NCBI GenBank assembly: GCA_020056645.1
Contig: JAGVHJ010000432.1
Location: forward strand, 1 to 6,126
Source: Desulfobacterales bacterium
GTDB lineage: Bacteria > Desulfobacterota > Desulfobacteria > Desulfobacterales > JAHIVH01
Direction of reading: 5' to 3'
Length of the DNA stretch: 6,126 nt
Shown here: in pieces, positions 1 to 6,043 of the stretch
How the letters are laid out: every line of letters begins with the position of its first letter
How positions within the stretch are numbered: the stretch's first letter is position 1
Position numbers and translations under genes: made by a program
The notes under the pieces: model-generated
What the model saw: only the letters and a program-made list of their open reading frames with translations
Told to the model about the DNA's origin: nothing
Database searches by the model: none

Positions 1-2273
1 ATCTCCTCTTTTTCGGGGAATTTCAGGGTGAAACTTCCCTCTTTGGGGGCGACGAGTCTGTTTTTGATCCGAACGTTTCCAAAGGTTCCCCGGACCATGA
101 CCTCGTCGTTTCCCCGTCTCGACCCGTAGGAGTTGAATTGGTCCGGAGCGATTCCTCGGTGGATCAGGTGGCGTCCGGCCGGATACTCCTTGCGGATCGC
201 CCCAGCGGGAGAAATGTGATCGGTTGTGACCGCATCCCCCAGGACAAGAAGAGCCCGGGCGTCAATAATATCCTGGGGCGGGGCCGCCTCCTTTGCAAAG
301 GGTTCGAAATAGGGCGGGTTTTTGATATAGGTGGAGGCGGGGTCCCATTCATAGGTATCTCCCGGAGGGACCGGAAGCGAGCGCCAGAGGGGACCGCCGT
401 CAAAAATCGCGCCATAGCTCTCCTTATATAAGCCGGGTTTGACATGGGCCTGTACAAGGGCGTCGATCGCTTCTTTTTTAGGCCAGATATCCCTGAGAAA
501 AACCGGGCCGCCGTTTGGGTCCATGCCCAGAGGCTCGGCGTCAAAATCGATATCGATTCTTCCGGCAAGGGCGAACGCCACGACCAGCATGGGAGACATG
601 AGATAGTTGGCCCGGACTTTCTGGTGAATGCGGGCCTCGAAATTCCGGTTGCCCGAGAGCACCGCGGCCACGGTCAGCCGGTTTTCCGTGATGGCCGACT
701 CGATATCGGGCGTCAAGGGGCCGCTGTTTCCGATGCAGGTCGTGCAGCCGAACCCGGTAAGATGAAACCCCAGGGCGCAGAGGCTCTCCAGGAGCCCCTG
801 GTTTTTCAGGTACGCCTCAACCACCCGGGAGCCCGGCGCAAAAGAGGTTTTGATATAGGGCGAGAGCCTCAATCCTTTTAAAACCGCGTTCCTGGCAAGG
901 AGTCCCGCGCCGGTCAGCACATCGGGGTTGGAGGTGTTGGTGCAGGAGGTGATGGCCGCGATCACCACGCTGCCGTCCCGGATTTTGATCTTCTCCGAGA
1001 TGAGGCCAAAATGGGCCATACGTTCAAAAATAGGCTGGAAGCTTGTTTCCGGCGGGGCGGCGGCGGACCCTTTCGGGGATGGCGCCTTCATACTGTCATA
1101 AAAGGCGCCCTTCACATCCTTGAGGGAGATCCTCTCCTGCGGCTTTCCGGGTCCCGCGATGGAGGGAACGACCGAGCCCAGGTCGAGTTCGATTCTGGAG
1201 GAGTATTCGGGGGTTTCTATCCCTGTATGGAAGAGTTTCATCCGAGGCGCGGCCCTGTGGACCAGATCGGCTAAACTCTCCCGTCCGGTGAGGTGAAGGT
1301 AGTCGATGGTTTTTTCGTCGATGGGGAAAAAACCAATTGTCGCGCCATATTCCGGGGCCATGTTGGCGATGGTGGCCCGGTCCGCGATGCTTAAATTGGC
1401 GATGCCTTTTCCTGTGAATTCGACGAATTTTTCAACCACTCCGTGTTTTCTCAGGAGGGCTGTCAGGGTGAGAACCAGATCGGTAGCGGTCACCCCCTCT
1501 TTCAGCGCCCCATGAAGGCGGACCCCAACGACTTCGGGAATCGCCATGGCGTAAGGTTCGCCCAACATCACCGCCTCGGCCTCAATGCCGCCCACGCCCC
1601 ATCCCAAAACGCCGATGCCGTTGATCATGGTGGTGTGGGAGTCTGTTCCCACGAGGGTGTCTGGGAAGGCGATCCACTCTCCGTTTCTCTCCTCCGTGAT
1701 GATGATCCGGCTCAGGTGCTCCAGGTTGACCTGATGGCAGATACCCGAATTGGGAGGAACCACACGGAACTTGTCGAAACGGGACTGCGCCCACTTGAGG
1801 AGCTCGTACCGCTCCCGGTTTCGGTCGTATTCGAGGGCCACGTTTTTTGTTAAGGCCGAATCACACCCGAAAAAATCGACCTGCACCGAGTGGTCAACCA
1901 CGAGTTCGACGGGGATCAGCGGATTGATGATGCGGGGATCTCCTCCAAGGGCCTTGACGGCGTGGCGCATGGATGCGAGGTCTACGATGGCGGGAACGCC
2001 TGTGAAATCCTGCATGAGCACCCGGGCCGGGTAAAAGGAGATCTCCTTTGGCGGTGCGTCATACCGGGGTTTCCAGGCAGCCATGCGGATCACATCGGCT
2101 TCCATGACCCTATGTCCGTTCATGTTCCTTAAAAGATTCTCCACCAGAATCCGGATGGAAAAAGGAACTCTTTCCAGGGAGACCCCTTTCTGAGCGGCGA
2201 ATTTACCGATATCCATGAATCGAAGGGTTTTACCTGCGCTGATTACTTCTCCTGTATATTCACGGGGGACCAT
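1..2273 (-). CDS. acnA: Aconitate hydratase, AcnA/IRP1 type (partial, C-terminus beyond the window edge)
   Basis: This cytoplasmic [4Fe-4S] enzyme isomerises citrate to isocitrate via cis-aconitate in the citric acid cycle. I translated the minus strand from the ATG at 2273 to the window edge and found 757 codons with no stop or frameshift. Visible motifs are GTDSHTTMINGIG (Asp211-His213 region), TSCTNTSNP with cluster ligand Cys444, GCTTCIGNSGPL with Cys510 and Cys513, DHISPAG at 685-691, and NSYGSRRGND at 714-723. The three cysteines sit about nine residues later than in E. coli AcnA (435, 501, 504). Family members are about 890 residues, so roughly the last 130 residues, including the swivel-domain substrate-binding Ser/Arg (GSSR) segment, lie outside the window. 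The start is supported by AGAGG at 2280-2284, six bases upstream. The gene is divergent from the acyl-CoA dehydrogenase. The close match to AcnA motifs makes AcnB unlikely. AcnD (2-methylcitrate dehydratase) cannot be fully excluded without the C-terminus. Confidence 0.96.
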   Translation of the reverse strand, partial: MVPREYTGEVISAGKTLRFMDIGKFAAQKGVSLERVPFSIRILVENLLRNMNGHRVMEADVIRMAAWKPRYDAPPKEISFYPARVLMQDFTGVPAIVDLASMRHAVKALGGDPRIINPLIPVELVVDHSVQVDFFGCDSALTKNVALEYDRNRERYELLKWAQSRFDKFRVVPPNSGICHQVNLEHLSRIIITEERNGEWIAFPDTLVGTDSHTTMINGIGVLGWGVGGIEAEAVMLGEPYAMAIPEVVGVRLHGALKEGVTATDLVLTLTALLRKHGVVEKFVEFTGKGIANLSIADRATIANMAPEYGATIGFFPIDEKTIDYLHLTGRESLADLVHRAAPRMKLFHTGIETPEYSSRIELDLGSVVPSIAGPGKPQERISLKDVKGAFYDSMKAPSPKGSAAAPPETSFQPIFERMAHFGLISEKIKIRDGSVVIAAITSCTNTSNPDVLTGAGLLARNAVLKGLRLSPYIKTSFAPGSRVVEAYLKNQGLLESLCALGFHLTGFGCTTCIGNSGPLTPDIESAITENRLTVAAVLSGNRNFEARIHQKVRANYLMSPMLVVAFALAGRIDIDFDAEPLGMDPNGGPVFLRDIWPKKEAIDALVQAHVKPGLYKESYGAIFDGGPLWRSLPVPPGDTYEWDPASTYIKNPPYFEPFAKEAAPPQDIIDARALLVLGDAVTTDHISPAGAIRKEYPAGRHLIHRGIAPDQFNSYGSRRGNDEVMVRGTFGNVRIKNRLVAPKEGSFTLKFPEKEE

Positions 2274-2325
2274 TTTTTTCCTCTTTTGTCGTAATGGGGT
2301 TTGTTTGTAACGAAAAAAATGGGTT

Positions 2326-2354
2326 ATTATCCCACAAATCATTTTTTTTGTTGA
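2326..2354 (-). promoter_or_regulatory. Candidate sigma-70 promoter of acnA
   Basis: On the minus strand, a -35-like TCAACA (2349-2354, 4 of 6 matches) is separated by exactly 17 bases from a -10-like GATAAT (2326-2331, 5 of 6 matches). The spacer is A-rich. Transcription would begin near 2319, giving a leader of about 45 bases before the aconitase ATG. This is consensus matching by eye. The local AT-richness makes chance matches easy. Confidence 0.35.
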
Positions 2355-2396
2355 GTCTTATTTTTTGGTAACTGTTCAGCCACCCTCCACGACAAG

Positions 2397-2422
2397 CTGT
2401 TCCAGGAAAGCTTCCAGAACAG
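2397..2422. repeat. Interrupted inverted repeat CTGTTC...GAACAG
   Basis: CTGTTC at 2397-2402 is the reverse complement of GAACAG at 2417-2422. Inside it, GGAA (2405-2408) pairs with TTCC (2412-2415) around an AGC loop. The result is a 6+4 bp hairpin with a small asymmetric internal loop. It lies about 43 bases upstream of the candidate acnA -35 element. No T-run follows on either strand, so it does not look like a terminator. It could be an operator, the end of a repeat, or a structure inside relic coding sequence. Confidence 0.4.
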
Positions 2423-2499
2423 GGAAACCGCCACGGACTTCCTCATTTCGAAAACACCTCACCACGCGGCGTTGCGTCCAGATGAAAACCAGTTTTTTC

Positions 2500-2528
2500 T
2501 TGACACTGATCAAATGGATAGTTAACAA
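2500..2528 (+). promoter_or_regulatory. Candidate promoter of the acyl-CoA dehydrogenase gene
   Basis: A perfect TTGACA -35 element (2500-2505) is followed after 17 bases by a weak -10 candidate TAACAA (2523-2528, 3 of 6 matches). TTAACA at 16-base spacing is an alternative. Transcription would start near 2535 and leave a leader of about 130 bases. A perfect 8-bp palindrome CAACGTTG (2526-2533) overlaps the -10 end and would be well placed for a repressor. A weak -10 with a perfect -35 can indicate an activated promoter, but this is inference. Confidence 0.4.
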
Positions 2529-2652
2529 CGTTGGGGATGAGCCATGAGGCCTGTCAGATACGTATCAATCGGAAAGAAATAAAACAATATGGCGTTACCC
2601 GTGGTTTGGCCCGCCTGGGCGAAAACTATTCTGGAAATCATATAAACAAAAC

Positions 2653-2658
2653 AAGGAG
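2653..2658 (+). promoter_or_regulatory. Ribosome binding site deciding the dehydrogenase start
   Basis: AAGGAG lies 8 bases before the ATG at 2667, an optimal spacing. An in-frame GTG at 2661 would be only 2 bases from this site and too close for initiation. The ATG is therefore preferred, giving a protein that begins MAQYVADKRD. Confidence 0.85.
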
Positions 2659-2666
2659 ATGTGATC

Positions 2667-4481
2667 ATGGCACAGTACGTCGCAGACAAACGGGATGTGG
2701 ATTTTGTTCTTTTTGAAATGCTCGAGGCCCAGAAAATGGCCCAGTTTGAAAAATACAAGAGCTTCAATCAGAAATCTTTTGAAATGATCCTTAACGAAGC
2801 GAGAAATTTCGCCCTGAACGAGATTCTTCCCACTTACAGTCTGGGGGATCGGGAAGGGGCCAAATTCGTAAACGGCGCTGTCCAGTCGCCCCCCTGTTTC
2901 AAACGGCCTTTTGAGTTGTTCCGGGAAGGGGAGTGGGGAGCGGTCTCCGAGGCTCCGGAACTGGGCGGGCAGGGTCTTCCCCATACCTTTGCGACGGCGG
3001 TGAGCGAATATATGGTTGGCACCAATTTTTCCTTCGCGAGCTACACCATGCTGAGCCACGGGGCCGGAAAAATGATCGAACTCTACGGCACGGAAAAACA
3101 GAAAGAACTCTTCCTGAAGAATCTCTACACCCTCAAGTGGGGCGGCACCATGCTTCTCACAGAACCCAACGCCGGTTCCGATGTGGGTAATCTGGAAACG
3201 ATCGCTGTCCCGAACGGCGACGGCACCTATTCCCTAACCGGCAACAAGATCTTCATCACCTCCGGCGATCAGGATCTGGTGGAAAACATCATCCATCCAG
3301 TCTTGGCGAGGATCGAAGGGGAACCCAAGGGAACCAAGGGCATATCGATTTTTATCGTGCCCAAGTTCTGGGTCAACGACGATGGGAGCATGGGCGAGCG
3401 GAACGACATCATCTGCACCGGCATCGAAGAGAAGATGGGGCTCCATGGGAGCGCCACCTGCAGCATGAGCATGGGCAGCAAAGGCAAGTGCCGGGGGTAT
3501 CTCCTGGGAGAGAAGAACAAGGGAATGAAGATCATGTTCACCATGATGAATGAAGCCCGGCTCGGGGTTGGACTCCAGGCCTTTTCTCACGCATCCGCCG
3601 CCTATCTTTACGCGTTGAATTACGCCAAGGAAAGGCTCCAGGGAAGGGCGCTCGAAAACATTAGCGACCACGCAGCTCCGCCCGTCGCCATCATCAACCA
3701 TCCCGATGTCCGGCGTATGCTCCTTGAAATGAAGGCTTACGTGGAAGGTATGCGGAGCTTCACCTACTATATCGCGTCGTGTTTCGACCAGGCGGAAATC
3801 GCCAAGAGCGAAGAGGAAAAAGAGCTGGCCCAGGGCATGGCCGATCTCTTGACGCCGGTCTTAAAAACATACAACAGCAACAAGGGATTTGACATGTGCG
3901 TGAAGGCCCTTCAAGTGTTTGGCGGCGCTGGCTACACGAGGGACTACCCGGTTGAGCAGATTGTGAGGGATTGCAAGATCACCTCCATCTATGAAGGCAC
4001 GGACGGTATTCAGGCCATGGACCTCCTGGGCCGGAAGATCGGCATGAAAAACGGCAAGGTTTTCATGAATTTCATTGGGGCGATTCAGCAGTCGGTCAAT
4101 GCCGCGAAAAAATTCCCAAGCCTTTCCCCCCTTTCCACAAGCATGGAAGAAATTCTGAAGCGGCTCGGCGATGTGGCCATGCACATGGGAAAAACAGCCA
4201 TGAGCAGCGATTATAAAGTGGCCTTCGCCCATTCGGTCCAGTTCCTGGATGTGATTGGAGACATCGTGATGGCCTGGATGCTCATCTGGCGGGCAGGCGT
4301 CGCCGCACAAGCCCTTGAAAAAGGTGCTAAGAAGAAAGACGCCTCTTACTATGAAGGCCAGATCAAAAATGCCGACTATTTCATCAACAATATATTGCCC
4401 GTGACCATAGGAAAGATCAGCTCCATCGAAAAGAGCGGACGGGCCGCCGTTGAAATATCGGTCGAGGCCTTTGGCGGATAA
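2667..4481 (+). CDS. Acyl-CoA dehydrogenase, long DmdC-like subfamily (604 aa)
   Basis: This FAD-dependent enzyme introduces a trans-2,3 double bond into an acyl-CoA and normally passes electrons to electron-transfer flavoprotein. Domains in order: a short N-terminal segment typical of the long family (residues 1-35, YVADKRDVDFVLFEML); the acyl-CoA dehydrogenase helical N-domain (about 36-155); the beta-domain with the signature MLLTEPNAGSDVG (162-174) and EEKMGLHGSATCSM (254-267); the C-terminal helical domain with QVFGGAGYTRDYPVEQ (416-431); and a C-terminal extension (about 455-604). Glu443 in IYEGT occupies the position of the catalytic base in medium-chain enzymes. The ~600-residue length and the MFTMMNEARLGVGLQ segment match the group that includes 3-methylmercaptopropionyl-CoA dehydrogenase (DmdC). 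The substrate cannot be read from sequence, and many members in anaerobes are unassigned, so no symbol is given. The gene is probably transcribed alone: its own promoter candidate lies upstream and a hairpin terminator follows. Confidence 0.95.
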   Translation: MAQYVADKRDVDFVLFEMLEAQKMAQFEKYKSFNQKSFEMILNEARNFALNEILPTYSLGDREGAKFVNGAVQSPPCFKRPFELFREGEWGAVSEAPELGGQGLPHTFATAVSEYMVGTNFSFASYTMLSHGAGKMIELYGTEKQKELFLKNLYTLKWGGTMLLTEPNAGSDVGNLETIAVPNGDGTYSLTGNKIFITSGDQDLVENIIHPVLARIEGEPKGTKGISIFIVPKFWVNDDGSMGERNDIICTGIEEKMGLHGSATCSMSMGSKGKCRGYLLGEKNKGMKIMFTMMNEARLGVGLQAFSHASAAYLYALNYAKERLQGRALENISDHAAPPVAIINHPDVRRMLLEMKAYVEGMRSFTYYIASCFDQAEIAKSEEEKELAQGMADLLTPVLKTYNSNKGFDMCVKALQVFGGAGYTRDYPVEQIVRDCKITSIYEGTDGIQAMDLLGRKIGMKNGKVFMNFIGAIQQSVNAAKKFPSLSPLSTSMEEILKRLGDVAMHMGKTAMSSDYKVAFAHSVQFLDVIGDIVMAWMLIWRAGVAAQALEKGAKKKDASYYEGQIKNADYFINNILPVTIGKISSIEKSGRAAVEISVEAFGG

Positions 4482-4528
4482 TGACGTTCACTGAACTTCA
4501 TTGAAAGATCCTCGTTTCTGTGTTGAAA

Positions 4529-4568
4529 ACAAGGCTGGCAAAGAATATTTGTCGGCCTTGTGTATTTT
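4529..4568 (+). terminator. Probable intrinsic terminator after the acyl-CoA dehydrogenase gene
   Basis: A 14-bp stem pairs 4529-4542 with 4548-4561 around the 5-base loop GAATA, followed by GTATTTT. Two of the pairs (4536/4554 and 4538/4552) are G-U wobbles when read as plus-strand RNA. They would be A-C mismatches in the complementary transcript, so the structure fits a plus-strand RNA. It starts 47 bases after the dehydrogenase stop. The T-run is short and interrupted, so termination may be partial and leave some read-through into the amidohydrolase gene. Confidence 0.6.
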
Positions 4569-4605
4569 CGGCCTCTATGTTAAAGCGATACCATTTGTAA
4601 CGGCC

Positions 4606-4617
4606 CATGCATGCATG
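4606..4617. repeat. Perfect 12-bp palindrome CATGCATGCATG upstream of the amidohydrolase
   Basis: The sequence is self-complementary over 12 bases and lies 10 bases before the GGAGGAG ribosome binding site. It could serve as a small operator or be a chance run of ATGC repeats. It also contains three ATG triplets, which is noted among the findings. Confidence 0.4.
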
Positions 4618-4644
4618 TAACCCCAGTGGAGGAGCCAAACACCC

Positions 4645-5484
4645 ATGATTATCGATTGCCACACCCACCTCTTTCCTGAAGAGATCAGCCGCAACCGGGA
4701 GCGCTTTTTGGATGGCGAGCCTGCCTTTCAGATGATCTATCGATCGAAAAAGGCGACTATGATTGGCGTGGAGGCCTTGATTCAGGAGATGGACGATAGC
4801 GGGGTCGATGTCTCGGTTGTGTGCGGATTTCCCTGGGTCAATCCGGAGACGGTGAAGAAAAACAACGATTATATCCTGGAGGCGGTGGCGCGATATCCCA
4901 AGCGGCTTATCGGTCTTGCCTGTTTCGACGCTTACAGTGAAAAGATCGCGGAAGAGACCGAACGGTGCATCCGGGGGGGAATGCAAGGGGTGGGTGAACT
5001 CGCATTCTATCTCTCCGGGATAGACGATGCGGCCCTGGATCGTCTGGCCCCGGTCATGGCTATTTTATCGGCCCATCGTCTTCCCGCCATGATTCACACC
5101 AATGAATCGGTGGGCCACCGCTATCCGGGGAAAACCGATATCACCCTTCCCCAAATCTACGCGATTCCGAAACGGTTCCCGGACAACGCCATTATTTTCG
5201 CTCATTTCGGGGGGGGCGTTTTCTTCTACAACCTCCTGAAAAAGGAGGTCCGGGAAATCCTGAAAAACGTTTATTACGATACGGCGGCCGCGCCGTTTCT
5301 CTACGATGAACGAATCTACCGGTACGCCATGGAGCTTGCCGGAGAGGAGAAGATCCTTTTCGGAAGCGACTACCCGCTCATCAAGCCCTCCCGCTACTTT
5401 CGGGAAATGGCCGAATCGGGTCTCTCTGACCAATACGCCATCCGGATCAAGGGTGAGAACGCACAGCGAATTTTTCAAGTTTGA
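4645..5484 (+). CDS. Amidohydrolase-2 family metal-dependent hydrolase or decarboxylase (279 aa)
   Basis: The protein is a TIM-barrel metalloenzyme of the amidohydrolase superfamily, of the kind that includes ACMSD-type decarboxylases and many unassigned hydrolases. The N-terminal metal motif is DCHTHLF with His6 and His8. A conserved Glu118 follows in GVGEL. Later metal or catalytic positions are His151 (MIHTNES), His187 (FAHFGGG) and Asp242 (FGSDYP). All expected ligands are present, so it should be active. There is no signal peptide or membrane segment, so it is likely cytoplasmic. The length is near the short end of the family's usual 270-340 residues. The ATG is supported by GGAGGAG at 4628-4634, 10 bases upstream. 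The gene lies 163 bases behind the acyl-CoA dehydrogenase with a probable terminator between, and it converges on the SRPBCC gene. The substrate is unknown; a role in ring-cleavage or carboxylate metabolism would only be a guess from family relatives. Confidence 0.9.
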   Translation: MIIDCHTHLFPEEISRNRERFLDGEPAFQMIYRSKKATMIGVEALIQEMDDSGVDVSVVCGFPWVNPETVKKNNDYILEAVARYPKRLIGLACFDAYSEKIAEETERCIRGGMQGVGELAFYLSGIDDAALDRLAPVMAILSAHRLPAMIHTNESVGHRYPGKTDITLPQIYAIPKRFPDNAIIFAHFGGGVFFYNLLKKEVREILKNVYYDTAAAPFLYDERIYRYAMELAGEEKILFGSDYPLIKPSRYFREMAESGLSDQYAIRIKGENAQRIFQV

Positions 5485-5500
5485 CGTGGCTTAAACAATT

Positions 5501-5962
5501 TCAGGGCTCAATTTCACTTTCAAGCTTACGTTTAAGACGATTTAATCCAGACGAATAAAAGTAATGATGTGAACGTGTGCCTGAAAGCGCATAGATCAGT
5601 TTTGATTGCCAGCCTGTATCGGCGGCGTCATAAATGTATGTAACCCTAACGCCCTTGGGCAACTGTTCAAGTTTCCATACACCTAATCCTTCATAATTGG
5701 GTCCAATGTAACGCTCTACGATTCGAGTATTTGCTTCAATTATTTCCACTCGACGTTTGAAATAGAGTGTTAAGAGTCTATGAGAAACGATACTACCTTC
5801 TTTGGCTAATTGTTCATCTCCTATTATTCGTGTCCAATATCCATATGGCTGATACCCAAGCCCAAAGAGTTTACCGAACTTGTTGTAATCACGTAACGTT
5901 CTGAATATTTTCTCGATATCGGCTTGAATGATTACGTTATTTTCTGCATGCCATGAGCTCAT
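5501..5962 (-). CDS. SRPBCC (START/polyketide cyclase-like) family protein, 153 aa
   Basis: The sequence fits the helix-grip fold of small ligand-binding SRPBCC proteins. It has an N-terminal strand and helix (VIIQADIEKIFRTLRDYNKF, residues 10-29), central strands, the strand pair around GLGVWKLEQLPKGVRVTYIY (92-111), and a long basic C-terminal helix (about 129-151, ending RLKRKLESEIEP). The ~150-residue length is normal for the superfamily. No signal peptide or membrane segment is visible. The ATG at 5962 has AAGGAGG at 5973-5979, and an in-frame TAG two codons upstream rules out a longer start. Three sampled lines average about 41% GC, against about 55% in the amidohydrolase, which suggests a different history. 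Members bind hydrophobic ligands or act as cyclases or chaperones; the role here is unknown. The assignment rests on pattern recognition, not on catalytic residues. Confidence 0.7.
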   Translation of the reverse strand: MSSWHAENNVIIQADIEKIFRTLRDYNKFGKLFGLGYQPYGYWTRIIGDEQLAKEGSIVSHRLLTLYFKRRVEIIEANTRIVERYIGPNYEGLGVWKLEQLPKGVRVTYIYDAADTGWQSKLIYALSGTRSHHYFYSSGLNRLKRKLESEIEP

Positions 5963-5972
5963 GAACTATCGA

Positions 5973-5979
5973 CCTCCTT
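5973..5979 (-). promoter_or_regulatory. Strong ribosome binding site of the SRPBCC gene
   Basis: On the minus strand AAGGAGG, a full anti-16S match, precedes the ATG by 10 bases. I saw no well-spaced promoter in the 150 bases upstream, which agrees with transcription starting beyond the window. Confidence 0.75.
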
Positions 5980-6043
5980 CATTTTAGGTGATGCATCTTG
6001 TGTTTTGTACTTTTTTTTGGTGTTGATTTTCAGTGATGTCCGG

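Larger units (their letters stand above)
2274..2666. other. Divergent intergenic region between acnA and the acyl-CoA dehydrogenase gene
   Basis: These 393 bases separate two divergent starts and contain no convincing intact gene. The acnA-proximal part (2274-2370) is AT-rich with several A/T tracts and holds the candidate acnA promoter. The middle part (about 2371-2500) is richer in GC and looks coding-like on the minus strand. One frame ends at the TGA at 2378-2376 and reads back as VLEAFLEQLVVEGG, preceded by VVRCFRNEEVRGG. No ATG or ribosome binding site introduces it, so it is at best a gene remnant or repeat. The same stretch contains an interrupted dyad at 2397-2422. The right part carries a TTGACA element at 2500-2505 and an apparent leader of about 130 bases before the dehydrogenase ATG. 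Confidence 0.7.

Noticed and set aside
138..2132. Several plus-strand open frames of 60-145 codons across the aconitase region
   Set aside because: They lie antisense to a continuous 757-codon aconitase frame with all family motifs. Their translations are Arg/Gly-rich with no recognisable domain, as expected from the opposite strand of GC-rich coding sequence.
2365..2547. Plus-strand 60-codon frame with a TTG start in the divergent intergenic region
   Set aside because: No ribosome binding site, low-complexity Ser/Thr/Arg-rich translation, and it overlaps the TTGACA promoter candidate.
2584..2625. Possible riboswitch or structured leader before the dehydrogenase (GCCC...GGGC stem near 2609-2620)
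   Set aside because: The stem is only 4 bp plus a mismatch and 3 bp, and nothing matches a riboswitch class that I know.
2661..2666. GTG at 2661 as the start of the acyl-CoA dehydrogenase
   Set aside because: It would be only 2 bases from AAGGAG; the ATG at 2667 has the optimal 8-base spacing.
2522..3059. Minus-strand frames overlapping the dehydrogenase start
   Set aside because: They are antisense to a well-supported gene, have no ribosome binding sites that I can see, and show no domain pattern.
5981..5986. TAAAAT as a -10 element for the SRPBCC gene
   Set aside because: Transcription would begin inside the AAGGAGG ribosome binding site, and no -35-like hexamer lies 16-18 bases upstream.
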